DNA of 64,000 bases, taken from assembly GCA_017432615.1 (NCBI GenBank), contig JAFRIV010000017.1:1-64000 (forward strand), given 5' to 3'. The position numbers and the translations under genes were made by a program. The stretch is from Oscillospiraceae bacterium. GTDB lineage: Bacteria; Bacillota; Clostridia; Oscillospirales; Oscillospiraceae. Of the stretch, positions 1 through 8,742 are shown piece after piece (position 1 is the first letter of the stretch; the number at the start of each line of letters is the position of its first letter). The notes under the pieces are model-generated. The model saw nothing but the letters and a program-made list of their open reading frames with translations, did not search any database and was not told the DNA's origin.

Positions 1-2
1 AG

Positions 3-1901
3 AAGAACGCGACGAAGACCGCGCAGACGGTAGAATTTGATGCGATAACCTTTACGAAGGCCGGCACATACAAGTTCACGATCACTGAGACCGTGCCGGA
101 AGGAGCCGTTGGCAACAAGAAAGACGGCATCACGTATGACACGACGCCGCATAACGTGGTAGTGACGGTAGTGGACAACCACGACGGCACGCTGACGGCG
201 ACGGCGAAGTATGACGAGGCTGATAGCCTGACGATCACGAACACCTACGCCGCAAAGGGCGAGATTACATTCAGCGGCACGAAGAACCTGCAGAATCGTA
301 TTTTGACGGAAGGCGAATTCAGCTTTGAGTTATACGAAGGCGAAAACACGACCCCGTTACAGACTGTGACGAACGCAGCGGACGGCAGCTACAGATTTAC
401 AAAGATAGAGTACACCGAAGCCGATCTGAATAAGGATACAGCTGGCAGCTATGTAGAGACCACGAAGACATACAAAGTTGTAGAAAAGGCCGGACGTGAC
501 AGGTATATCGTTTATGACAATACGGTTTATGATATTACTGTTACTCTGAAGGATAACGGTGACGGAACAATCTCTGTGAATGCGGATCCGAAAGAAAACA
601 GCTATGACTTCACAAATACGTATGCAGCGACCGACATCACCATCCGTAAAGTATGGAACGACAATAATAATCAGGATGGAGTCCGACCAGCAAGTGTAAC
701 GGTTGTGCTGACAGCAAACGGGGTTGGCGTACCGGGAGCAGTGAATGTGACATTAAATGCCACTAATAACTGGACTGCAACGTTCAAAGATCTGCCTGTC
801 TATAAAAACGGAGCCCCGATCAATTACGTATGGATCGAAAGCGTTCCGACCGGTTACACGGCAAATATTACCCGCACGGAAAATCAGGGTGAATGGATCT
901 ATACGCTGACGAACAGCCGTACGCCGGAGACGACAAGCAGAACGATACGGAAAGTCTGGAATGACCAGAATAATGTTGACGGGATCCGTCCTGCTGAACT
1001 GACCGTCGTGTTAACCGGCAGCAATCAGTATACCAATACGCTGCAACTGAATGCCGGTAATAACTGGACGCAGACGGTAGAGAATCTGCCCGTGTTTGAT
1101 AACGGCACAAGAATCACCTATACCTGGACGGAATGGGCAACAGCCGGGTATGTGCTGACAGATTCGACAACTGACGGCACAACAACGACCTTTACCAACA
1201 CCCATGAAGTCGACTCGAGAACATTGACAGTTGTGAAGGTATGGGATGATGCAGACAATGCCGACGGACTGCGACCGGCGACGCTGAATGTGAATTTGCA
1301 AGCCAATGGCGTTACAGTCAGAACGGTAGCTTTGAGTGAAGCCAATGGCTGGAGACAGACAGTGACCGACTTGCCGATGCGGGATGCGAACGGCCTGATC
1401 AACTACTCGTGGGTGGAGCCCAATGTGCCCGGATATACACTTTCCGGCACGGAAGAGAATGCCGGTGTGACGACCATCACGAACAGGCATGAGATCGACA
1501 GGACTGCCCGGACGGTAAGCAAGAGATGGAACCACGGCAGGAACCTGCAGGCTTTGTGGCCGACAGCCGTGCATGTGCAACTGTATGCCGGTAATGTACT
1601 GACCGGCGAGGTGACACTGACTGCTGCCAACGGCTGGACCGCTACACTGGATGACCTGCCGATGAGGGAAGCCGGAGAAGAGATCGTTTACCGGTGGGTG
1701 GAGCACAGCGTACCGATGTACATCCTCACGGATACTGCGATCACAGGGGATACGACGGTATTCACCAACACCTACCGCGACAGAGAGGTTCCGCCGGGTG
1801 ACGTGCCGGTTCCCGGACCGCCGCTGTTCGAGATCGATGACTTTGATACGCCTTTGGGCGTGGAAGTGATCCTGAACCACGTGGGCGACTGCTATGACTA
1901 A
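3..1901 (+). CDS. Surface protein with FctA-type and CnaB repeat domains, 3' part only
   Basis: The reading frame is open from the first complete codon, so the start lies outside the window. A pilin-type isopeptide (FctA/Spy0128-like) unit spans about 249-630 and ends in an NTYA motif; the end of a similar unit precedes it. Four tandem CnaB domains follow. Each opens with K(V/R)W, carries a W(I/T/V)E in the middle and ends in TN(T/S/R), which are the Lys, Glu and Asn of CnaB isopeptide bonds. The fourth, with KRWNHGRN, is the most diverged. The C-terminus is a short acidic piece ending DTPLG...NHVGDCYD. It has no LPXTG motif, membrane segment or basic tail, so sortase anchoring is not supported. 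Such domains make stalks or adhesins; the ligand cannot be told. A terminator follows. Confidence 0.85.
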   Translation, partial: KNATKTAQTVEFDAITFTKAGTYKFTITETVPEGAVGNKKDGITYDTTPHNVVVTVVDNHDGTLTATAKYDEADSLTITNTYAAKGEITFSGTKNLQNRILTEGEFSFELYEGENTTPLQTVTNAADGSYRFTKIEYTEADLNKDTAGSYVETTKTYKVVEKAGRDRYIVYDNTVYDITVTLKDNGDGTISVNADPKENSYDFTNTYAATDITIRKVWNDNNNQDGVRPASVTVVLTANGVGVPGAVNVTLNATNNWTATFKDLPVYKNGAPINYVWIESVPTGYTANITRTENQGEWIYTLTNSRTPETTSRTIRKVWNDQNNVDGIRPAELTVVLTGSNQYTNTLQLNAGNNWTQTVENLPVFDNGTRITYTWTEWATAGYVLTDSTTDGTTTTFTNTHEVDSRTLTVVKVWDDADNADGLRPATLNVNLQANGVTVRTVALSEANGWRQTVTDLPMRDANGLINYSWVEPNVPGYTLSGTEENAGVTTITNRHEIDRTARTVSKRWNHGRNLQALWPTAVHVQLYAGNVLTGEVTLTAANGWTATLDDLPMREAGEEIVYRWVEHSVPMYILTDTAITGDTTVFTNTYRDREVPPGDVPVPGPPLFEIDDFDTPLGVEVILNHVGDCYD

Positions 1902-1930
1902 AGCAACAGCAAAAACCATATAAACCATAA

Positions 1931-1969
1931 GCTGGCTGCAGCCTGAAACGGGTTGCAGCCAGCGCTTTT
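1931..1969 (+). terminator. Intrinsic terminator after the CnaB protein gene
   Basis: A 13-bp stem (1931-1943 with 1951-1963, one G-T pair) and a 7-nt loop are followed by a short T run. Confidence 0.75.
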
Positions 1970-2096
1970 AATGCGGGCAGGAAGTACCGAGAGATTTACA
2001 GAAAATTTAATTCTACGACATTGATTTGACATATTGAACTGATAAAAAGAGAGCATAAAATGAAAGGTACCTGTTTGTACCGGGAAGGAAAAATGA

Positions 2097-4418
2097 ATGA
2101 TCGTAGTACCAACCTATAATATGATCCTTGCGTCAGAGGCAACACTGTTTTACCCCATTGAACAGCTGCGGCGCAGCGCAGGGGAGAACGGCGTGACGCT
2201 CAACGAAAAAGTCATTATGATCGTGGTAAAGGAGAATAAAAGCTTTGCTGCCCTGACAGAAGATGATTTTTACCCCATCGGCGTCGCGGGAATCATTACA
2301 GAGCTGAATCAGCAAGGGTATGCTGTAATCCGCACGCAGTACCGCGTGAATCTGGAGGATATACGGATCTATCCGGACCATACGATCCGGCTGATGACGT
2401 CCCGCAGGAAGGATATCGAAGACCTTGACAGCGCAGAGGAAAAAGAGAAACTGAAAGCGCTGATTAAGGAAATGCGCAGCTACAGCGCCGGTCTGAAATG
2501 GGCGGAGTCTGCCGAATATTTTATCAATCAGGTGGACTCCCTCGGGATGGCGGCGTGTCTGATGTCGCCGGCGGTGCATATCACCAACGAGGAACGGTAT
2601 GCTATCCTCGCAGAGGACAGCCGCGCCAAACGAGCAGAGCTGATCGAAAAGACGCTGTATGAATTTATGGAGGTTGACCGGATCACCAACGAGGCCAACT
2701 CCTCCCAGCAGCAGGAATATCAGCAGCGGTATAAGGAAGCGGCCATCAAACGGCAAATGGAACACCTGCAGAAAGAACTGGACGAGATGCATCCGGAGAA
2801 TGTGACAGACGTGCAGCGGTTTGCGCAGAAGATTGCGGAATCCGAGATGAATGAGACCGCCCGCAAAGAAGCGGAAAAAGTCCTCAACCGGCTGAAACAG
2901 GAAGGCAAAGAGAGCGTGGAGTCCGGCATACTGTACGATTATCTGGACTTTGTGACCGGCCTTTCGTGGAAGAAGGAAGCCGCGGAGAATATTGACCTGG
3001 ATATGGCACGGCGGATCCTGGATGAGGATCACTATGGGCTGAATAAGGTAAAAGACCGGATTATTCAGCAAATTGCCGTAATGAATCTGAAAAAGCAGCA
3101 GTCCGGCTCAATTCTGCTGTTCGTCGGTGCACCGGGCACGGGGAAAACCAGCATCGGGAAGAGCATTGCACGGGCACTGGGAAGGAAATATGTACGCGTA
3201 AGCCTCGGCGGGGTGCACGATGAATCCGACATTCGCGGCCACAGAAGGACGTACATCGGCGCAATGCCGGGACGGATCATGGACGGGATCCATAAAAGCG
3301 GAGTCTCCAACCCGGTGATGGTTCTGGACGAAGTGGACAAGCTTTCAGCTTCCTACAACGGCAGTCCGGCCAGTGCCCTGCTTGAGGTGCTGGACCCGGA
3401 GCAGAACAACACCTTCACCGACCATTATATGAACGTGCCTTACGATCTGTCCGATGTGCTGTTTATCTGCACAGCCAACACCACCGATACGATTCCTCAA
3501 CCACTGCTGGACCGTATGGAGGTTATCCAGTTTAACGGGTATACGCCGCTGGAAAAGATGCAGATCGCCAAAGAACATCTGGTGCCGAAGTCAATGGAGA
3601 ATATGGGAATCGACGCGGAACAGATGCAGTTTGAGGATGGGGCGCTGAATACCCTGATCTCCGATTATACCATGGAGGCGGGGGTGCGCGGATTGCGAAA
3701 GATGATCGATACCCTGTGCCGCATTTTGGCGGTTCGGGTTGCTTCCAATCCGGAACAGCGCGTCACAGTTACGCCGGAAGTTGTAAGGGACGAAATAGAA
3801 AGCCGACCGATCCACCATGAACAGATCCTGCCGGAGCCCACGGCAGGGGTCGTAACCGGGCTTGCCTGGACACCTGTCGGGGGGGAGATCTTGTATATTG
3901 AAACAAAACTGATCCGAGGAAAAGGGGAACTGATCATCACCGGACAGCTGGGCGATGTGATGAAGGAGAGCGCCCGAATCGCCATCAGCCTGGTGAAGGG
4001 AATGTTCCCGAAGGAAGCAGAGAAACTGAAAGATCACGATCTGCATATTCACGTTCCCAGCGGAGCGGTGCCAAAGGACGGGCCTTCCGCCGGCGTGACG
4101 CTGACGACGGCACTGGCCTCGCTTTTGACGGGAAAAGTCGTAGATCCGCACATTGCCATGACGGGAGAAGTTGCCCTGCGCGGTGCGGTGACACCCATCG
4201 GCGGTCTGCCGGAAAAACTGATGGCTGCCCAGCGGGCGGGCATTACCAAAGTGTTTATTCCGCAGGAAAACCTGCACGATCTGAAAGATGTTGCACGGGA
4301 AGTAAAGGACAGGATAGAGATCATTCCGGTGAGCAGAGTGGAAGAGCTTTTAAATGCCGTCGGGATCCCGGCGGGCAAAGGAGAGCGGAAGAAAGATCCC
4401 TCCTGGAAAGCGGTATAA
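2097..4418 (+). CDS. lon: ATP-dependent protease Lon
   Basis: Cytosolic AAA+ serine protease that unfolds and degrades damaged and regulatory proteins. The 773-residue protein has the LonA layout: an N-terminal substrate domain (about 1-190), a coiled helical region, AAA+ with Walker A GAPGTGKT (344-351) and Walker B VMVLDEVDK, then the protease domain. The catalytic dyad is Ser664 (KDGPSAG) and Lys707 (GGLPEKL); their 43-residue spacing matches E. coli Lon. The ATG at 2097 follows GGGAAGGAA. An overlapping ATG at 2093 is out of frame. The gene stands alone between two terminators. No CIRCE or CtsR site was recognised upstream. Confidence 0.97.
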   Translation: MIVVPTYNMILASEATLFYPIEQLRRSAGENGVTLNEKVIMIVVKENKSFAALTEDDFYPIGVAGIITELNQQGYAVIRTQYRVNLEDIRIYPDHTIRLMTSRRKDIEDLDSAEEKEKLKALIKEMRSYSAGLKWAESAEYFINQVDSLGMAACLMSPAVHITNEERYAILAEDSRAKRAELIEKTLYEFMEVDRITNEANSSQQQEYQQRYKEAAIKRQMEHLQKELDEMHPENVTDVQRFAQKIAESEMNETARKEAEKVLNRLKQEGKESVESGILYDYLDFVTGLSWKKEAAENIDLDMARRILDEDHYGLNKVKDRIIQQIAVMNLKKQQSGSILLFVGAPGTGKTSIGKSIARALGRKYVRVSLGGVHDESDIRGHRRTYIGAMPGRIMDGIHKSGVSNPVMVLDEVDKLSASYNGSPASALLEVLDPEQNNTFTDHYMNVPYDLSDVLFICTANTTDTIPQPLLDRMEVIQFNGYTPLEKMQIAKEHLVPKSMENMGIDAEQMQFEDGALNTLISDYTMEAGVRGLRKMIDTLCRILAVRVASNPEQRVTVTPEVVRDEIESRPIHHEQILPEPTAGVVTGLAWTPVGGEILYIETKLIRGKGELIITGQLGDVMKESARIAISLVKGMFPKEAEKLKDHDLHIHVPSGAVPKDGPSAGVTLTTALASLLTGKVVDPHIAMTGEVALRGAVTPIGGLPEKLMAAQRAGITKVFIPQENLHDLKDVAREVKDRIEIIPVSRVEELLNAVGIPAGKGERKKDPSWKAV

Positions 4419-4429
4419 GAACAGAGAAA

Positions 4430-4476
4430 AAGCAGCGGTGCAATACAGTTTATCAGACTGTATTGCACCGCTGCTT
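4430..4476 (-). terminator. Terminator between convergent lon and iscU genes
   Basis: A perfect 19-bp stem (4430-4448 with 4458-4476) has a 9-nt loop. The run of T lies on the minus-strand side, so it mainly ends the iscS-iscU transcript. The hairpin may also stop lon. Confidence 0.85.
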
Positions 4477-4498
4477 CATAGCAGAAAACAGAAAGGAC

Positions 4499-4894
4499 TT
4501 ATTCCTTTGCAGGGGCTTTTTCCGGATGCTTTTTATAATAGTCTTCCAGGGCGGACTGAATGGCCTCCTCCGCGAGGACGCTGCAGTGCATTTTGTAATC
4601 GGGAAGGCCGTCCAGCGCCTCGGCAACCGCTTTGTTCGTCAGCTGCATGGCGTCAGCTACGGGCTTGCCTTTAATCAACTCAGTCGCCATAGAACTGGAA
4701 GCGATTGCACTGCCGCAGCCGAAGGTTTCAAATTTCACATCTTCAATGGTGTCGTCTTTGATTTTAAGGTACATCTTCATGATGTCGCCGCATTTGGCGT
4801 TTCCGACTTCTCCAATGCCGTCTGCATCCTCAATTACGCCGACGTTCCGAGGGTTGCGGAAATGATCCATCACTTTTTCACTGTATAATGCCAT
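4499..4894 (-). CDS. iscU: Fe-S cluster scaffold protein, IscU/NifU N-terminal type
   Basis: Scaffold on which iron and cysteine-derived sulfur are assembled before transfer to client proteins. At 131 residues it is the single-domain form. The three conserved cysteines are present: Cys35 (GNAKCGD, with Asp37), Cys60 (FGCGSAIA) and Cys104 (HCSVLAEEA). It starts 12 nt after the cysteine desulfurase gene on the same strand, the usual NifS-NifU pair of clostridia, so the sulfur donor is encoded alongside. No IscA, HscBA or IscR gene is nearby. Confidence 0.95.
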   Translation of the reverse strand: MALYSEKVMDHFRNPRNVGVIEDADGIGEVGNAKCGDIMKMYLKIKDDTIEDVKFETFGCGSAIASSSMATELIKGKPVADAMQLTNKAVAEALDGLPDYKMHCSVLAEEAIQSALEDYYKKHPEKAPAKE

Positions 4895-4906
4895 GGGGCT
4901 TCCTCC

Positions 4907-6094
4907 TTACAAAATGAATTTGGCTTTACCGCTCATCAGATCCCGCCATACGGGAGAGAATCCGCGGAGATAGGCCACAACTTCTTTGACGTTCTGAATA
5001 ATATAGTCGACTTCTTCCGGGGTGATATCTTCCCCAATGCTCAGGCGCAGAGAACCGTGCGCCACGTCGTGTACGCGGCCGATGGCGAGCAGCACATGGC
5101 TGGGATCCAGTGATCCGGAAGTGCATGCACTTCCGGAAGAAGCACAGATGCCGCGATCATCCAGCAGCAGAAGAAGGGATTCACCCTCGATGCCTTCAAA
5201 ACAGAAATTCACATTGCCGGGCAGCCGGTTTGTCGCGTCGCCGTTCAGAGCAGAGTGGGGGATCTCCTGCAGACCGGCGATGAGCCTGTCACGCTGCTGC
5301 TGCATGTGGGCGGCATTTTTATCCATGTTGGCAACGGCTTCCTTCAGAGCGGCAGCCAGACCGACAATGCCGGCAACGTTTTCCGTACCGGCGCGGAGCC
5401 CTCTCTCCTGCGCACCGCCTTCGATCAGATTTGTCAAACGAATGCCTTTTCTCACGTAGAGAAAACCGACGCCTTTCGGACCGTGAAATTTGTGGGCTGA
5501 GGAAGACAGCATGTCAATGTTCTGCTTTTTGACGTCGATGGGAAGATGACCTACCGCCTGTACGGCATCGGTATGGAAAAGCACGCCATGCTTTTTGCAA
5601 ACAGCACCAATTTCACTGATCGGCTGGATCGTACCGATCTCATTGTTCGCATACATGATGGTGACAAGGCAGGTATCCTCCCGGATCGCGGCTTCCAGTT
5701 CCTCCACACGCACCAACCCGTCTTCATGCACATCCAGCAGGGTAACCGAGTACCCTTCCTTCTGCAGCTTTTTCAGCGTATGCAGCACGGCATGATGTTC
5801 AAAAGCAGTGGAAATGATATGCATTTTCCCGGATTTCTTCCCAAGAGCGGCTGCAGAACGAATCGCCTGGTTGTCAGCCTCGCTGCCGCCGGAGGTAAAC
5901 AGAATCTCACGCGGCTGCGCACCGATAGCAGAGGCAACATCTGCACGGGCCTGCTCCAGAAGTTCCCTTGCTTCCTGCCCGAGTACATACAGGCTGGACG
6001 GATTGCCATATTGCTCTTCCATACACGGAATCATGGCATCTATGGCGGCACGACACATTTTTGTGGTGGCTGCGTTGTCTGCGTAAATTCTCAT
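4907..6094 (-). CDS. iscS: Cysteine desulfurase, NifS/IscS family
   Basis: PLP enzyme that converts cysteine to alanine and leaves a persulfide for Fe-S assembly and tRNA thiolation. The 395-residue protein has the PLP lysine Lys202 ([11 protein letters not shown]) and the sulfur-carrying Cys324 in [10 protein letters not shown], typical of group I enzymes. The RBS CAGGAG lies upstream of the ATG at 6094. It is followed at 12 nt by iscU. mnmA, a user of this sulfur, lies about 1.4 kb away on the other strand, as related pairs do in other Firmicutes. Confidence 0.95.
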   Translation of the reverse strand: MRIYADNAATTKMCRAAIDAMIPCMEEQYGNPSSLYVLGQEARELLEQARADVASAIGAQPREILFTSGGSEADNQAIRSAAALGKKSGKMHIISTAFEHHAVLHTLKKLQKEGYSVTLLDVHEDGLVRVEELEAAIREDTCLVTIMYANNEIGTIQPISEIGAVCKKHGVLFHTDAVQAVGHLPIDVKKQNIDMLSSSAHKFHGPKGVGFLYVRKGIRLTNLIEGGAQERGLRAGTENVAGIVGLAAALKEAVANMDKNAAHMQQQRDRLIAGLQEIPHSALNGDATNRLPGNVNFCFEGIEGESLLLLLDDRGICASSGSACTSGSLDPSHVLLAIGRVHDVAHGSLRLSIGEDITPEEVDYIIQNVKEVVAYLRGFSPVWRDLMSGKAKFIL

Positions 6095-6153
6095 AAAGAT
6101 CTCAGTCTCCTGTTGAAATATTTGATATATGGTTAGTTCCTTAAAACAGGAAC

Positions 6154-6182
6154 ACTATACACCCAAAAACCTATCATGTCAA
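6154..6182 (-). promoter_or_regulatory. Promoter of the iscS-iscU operon
   Basis: On the minus strand TTGACA (6177-6182) and TATAGT (6154-6159) are 17 nt apart. The leader between it and iscS has a small hairpin (GTTCCT/AGGAAC) but no recognised regulator site. Confidence 0.8.
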
Positions 6183-6244
6183 TAGGCGAACGGAGACACA
6201 ACAGCGATGCTGCTCTCTCCCGTTCCAAAGGGCAGAGGAAAGGA

Positions 6245-7297
6245 TTATTTGTGCTGCATCAGGGAAGAAAACAGAGAAAGCAGAGCCTCCGTATCGGAGA
6301 CAGTGGTAGCCCAGCCGGTTGCCAGGCGGATGATGGTGTGTGAGACATCCGGCTTTTCCCAGAAGCTATATTCCAGAGAATCCTGCAACCGGGCCAGCAG
6401 CGCATCTTCCAAAATGCAGAAGATCTGATTGGTAGGAGAAGAAAAGCAGAGAGGAAGGCCAAGTGAGGCCAAAGCGCTGCGGATACGGTCCGCTGAGCGA
6501 ATGGCGGAAATCCCAATGTGTTCATACAGCCCGTCGGAGAAAAGGGCGTCAAACTGGATGCCGAGCATCCTCCCTTTGGCCAACAACGCCCCGTGCTGCT
6601 TGATCAGGGTAAAGAGGTGAGGGATCAGACCGGGCTGCGGAATCACGACGGCCTCTCCGAACAAGGCACCGCACTTGGTGCCGCCAATATAAAATACATC
6701 ACAGAGTTTTGCAAGATCGGGCAATGTCACATCGTTTTCCGGGCAGGCAAGGGCATAGGCAAGCCGTGCGCCGTCGATGTAAAGGGGCAAATGATTCTCA
6801 CGGCAAAGGTCACTGATTTCCGTCAGTTCCGCAAAGGAATACAGGGTGCCGTATTCTGTGGGCTGAGAGAGATAGACCATTCCCGGCATGACAAGATGGT
6901 CCCGATTGGCATCTCCGTTGTAGGCATCCAGCAGTTTGCGGATCTGGGAGGCAAAAATCTTTCCGTTGGCATTCGGCAGCGTCAGCACCTTATGACCGCC
7001 GGCCTCGATGGCGCCGGCCTCGTGGCTGCTGATATGGCCGGTGTCCGCCGCAATTACTCCCTGATAGGGGCGAAGCAGGGCATCGATTATCACAAGATTG
7101 GTTTGCGTCCCCCCTACAAGGAAGTGTATTTCGGCATCCGGACATTTACATGCTGAACGGATCTTTTCGCGGGCTGATGCGCACCAGGCGTCTGCCCCAT
7201 ACCCGGGGCTGTGCTCCAGGTTGCTGCTTTCCAAGCGGCGCAAGATCTCCGGATGCGCGCCCTCCTGATAATCTGAGGCAAAATACAGTTTTTCCAT
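6245..7297 (-). CDS. L-threonine aldolase family PLP enzyme
   Basis: Fold-type I PLP enzyme expected to cleave L-threonine or L-allo-threonine to glycine and acetaldehyde. The 350 residues include the family's HISSHEAGAIE stretch, the PLP-binding Asp175 in DGARL and the Schiff-base lysine Lys208 in YIGGTKCG. It lies between iscS and mnmA but is not in an operon with either. A weak hairpin at about 6190-6222, without a clear T run, may end its transcript. Stereospecificity cannot be read from the sequence; family assignment is firm. Confidence 0.9.
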   Translation of the reverse strand: MEKLYFASDYQEGAHPEILRRLESSNLEHSPGYGADAWCASAREKIRSACKCPDAEIHFLVGGTQTNLVIIDALLRPYQGVIAADTGHISSHEAGAIEAGGHKVLTLPNANGKIFASQIRKLLDAYNGDANRDHLVMPGMVYLSQPTEYGTLYSFAELTEISDLCRENHLPLYIDGARLAYALACPENDVTLPDLAKLCDVFYIGGTKCGALFGEAVVIPQPGLIPHLFTLIKQHGALLAKGRMLGIQFDALFSDGLYEHIGISAIRSADRIRSALASLGLPLCFSSPTNQIFCILEDALLARLQDSLEYSFWEKPDVSHTIIRLATGWATTVSDTEALLSLFSSLMQHK

Positions 7298-7402
7298 AAC
7301 TCCTCCTCAAAGCAATTCCTTGCCAAGGCAGTACTGTCAGTATACCCTGTAGAATAGAAAAAGGCAATGAAAACCTGCAGACCGAGAAAGATAGACCTCT
7401 CC

Positions 7403-7431
7403 TTGACAAAGAACGGCAAATGTTGTATAAA
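7403..7431 (+). promoter_or_regulatory. Promoter of mnmA
   Basis: TTGACA (7403-7408) and TATAAA (7426-7431) are 17 nt apart, with mnmA starting 48 nt further on. Confidence 0.85.
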
Positions 7432-7479
7432 ATGCCTATCTATTTGATAAGATATAATTCATAGGAGAAGACAGGGAAT

Positions 7480-8562
7480 ATGAAAAAAGCAATGATTGCC
7501 ATGAGCGGAGGCGTAGACAGTGCGGTTGCCGCCCTTTTGATGAAAGAAGCCGGATACGATTGCTGCGGGGTAACAATGCGGCTTTATCGGGAAGCAGCGT
7601 TTCAGCCGGAGAATAAAAAAAGCTGCTGTTCGGATGAGGATGAAGACGATGCTGCCTTCGTGTGCTATCAGCTGGGAATCCCGCATGAAACCCAGTGCTA
7701 TTCCAGGCAGTTTGAGCAGCAGGTCATCCGGAGATTTATCCGGGAATATGAGGCGGGATATACGCCAAATCCCTGCATCGAATGCAACCGTTATCTGAAA
7801 TTTGACGAACTGATGAATTATGCACGTTCATCCGGCTATGATGTGTTGGTGACCGGCCATTATGCCCGCATTACCCGGGAAGAGAGCACCGGACGGAGAC
7901 AGCTTCGCAAGGCAGTGGATGAAACGAAAGACCAGAGCTATGTTTTATATATGCTGACGCAGGAGCAACTGAAATATCTATGCTTTCCTCTGGGGGAACT
8001 GCTGAAAACGGATGCGAGGGAGATTGCAGCGCAGCATGGCCTTGCCAACGCGAAAAAACATGAAAGCCAGGATATCTGTTTTATTCCCGACGGCGATTAC
8101 GGAGCATTTCTGGAAAGGCGAACCGGAAAGACCTATCCTCCGGGAGACATTGTAGATGAGAACGGAAAAATCGTTGGGCAGCATCATGGGCTGATCCGAT
8201 ATACTATCGGGCAGCGGCGGGGACTGCATGTTGCAATGAGAGAGCGTATATACGTTACGAAAAAGGATATTGCGAACAACACCCTGTCCGTCAGTACGGA
8301 GAAAGAACTGTTCCACCATGGGCTGGTAGCGGGAAATTTTAACTGGCTCTCCATCCCGACACCGGAGGGAGAGATCACCGTTACAGCCCGTACACGCTAT
8401 CATCAGATAGAAAAACCGGCCACTGCACGACCGCTGCCGGACGGAAGCGTGAAGATCCTTTTTGAAGAGGGACAGCGGGCAGTTACCCCGGGGCAGGCCG
8501 TTGTCCTTTACGATGGGGACCTGGTCCTGGGCGGCGGAGAGATCTGTGAAGTGCTGGAATGA
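7480..8562 (+). CDS. mnmA: tRNA-specific 2-thiouridylase MnmA
   Basis: Adds the 2-thio group to the wobble uridine of tRNA-Lys, -Glu and -Gln, using ATP and sulfur passed from a cysteine desulfurase. The PP-loop SGGVDS is at residues 9-14. The catalytic cysteines are Cys102 (NPCIECN, with Cys99) and Cys200 (SQDICFIPDGDY). DQSYVLY at about 151 is the tRNA-recognition motif. Length (360) is normal. The RBS GGAGAAG precedes the ATG. The divergent iscS nearby is the likely sulfur donor. Confidence 0.97.
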   Translation: MKKAMIAMSGGVDSAVAALLMKEAGYDCCGVTMRLYREAAFQPENKKSCCSDEDEDDAAFVCYQLGIPHETQCYSRQFEQQVIRRFIREYEAGYTPNPCIECNRYLKFDELMNYARSSGYDVLVTGHYARITREESTGRRQLRKAVDETKDQSYVLYMLTQEQLKYLCFPLGELLKTDAREIAAQHGLANAKKHESQDICFIPDGDYGAFLERRTGKTYPPGDIVDENGKIVGQHHGLIRYTIGQRRGLHVAMRERIYVTKKDIANNTLSVSTEKELFHHGLVAGNFNWLSIPTPEGEITVTARTRYHQIEKPATARPLPDGSVKILFEEGQRAVTPGQAVVLYDGDLVLGGGEICEVLE

Positions 8563-8629
8563 AACCACTGCTTACTATCCTGGACAAAAAACAAAAGGAA
8601 AACAGAACTGTTTTCTGGTAAATTGACAA

Positions 8630-8658
8630 TTGACAAACATCGTCTTTTGGCGTAAAAT
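8630..8658 (+). promoter_or_regulatory. Promoter of the glutamine synthetase III operon
   Basis: TTGACA (8630-8635) and TAAAAT (8653-8658) are 17 nt apart. A second TTGACA overlaps upstream at 8623. The expected start near 8665 puts the leader hairpin at 8671 at the very 5' end of the RNA. Confidence 0.85.
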
Positions 8659-8670
8659 GCTTGCCATTAA

Positions 8671-8720
8671 GAGACATTGGCGTCTCGCGGTTTTCCGCAC
8701 GCCAGTGTCTTTTTTTATTT
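8671..8720 (+). promoter_or_regulatory. Attenuator with ANTAR-like hexaloop hairpin in the GSIII leader
   Basis: Two structures that exclude each other are seen. One is the hairpin GAGAC-ATTGGC-GTCTC (8671-8686), whose six-base loop has A1 and G4. The other is a terminator pairing 8672-8683 with 8699-8710 (12 bp, one wobble), followed by seven T. Forming the small hairpin removes the left arm of the terminator. The same 16-nt hairpin, with one loop base changed, opens the glmS leader. ANTAR proteins are known to bind paired hairpins with A1/G4 hexaloops; only one such hairpin is clear here. Control by the ANTAR protein at 22425-23009 is inferred. Confidence 0.75.
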
Positions 8721-8742
8721 TAAAAGACAGGAGATTACGATT

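Noticed and set aside
93..1790. Repeated units in the first gene as a DNA repeat array
   Set aside because: They are diverged protein domains (CnaB), not near-identical DNA repeats.
2021..2061. TTGACA at 2026 as the lon promoter
   Set aside because: No -10 box lies at a suitable distance; nearest candidates give spacers of 9 or 22-24 nt.
4430..4476. Long perfect inverted repeat as a possible insertion or attachment site
   Set aside because: It lies between convergent genes with a T run on the minus strand, so a terminator explains it.
8677..8742. Extended N-terminus for glutamine synthetase III
   Set aside because: The extension would translate the terminator stem and lies before the good RBS at about 8729.
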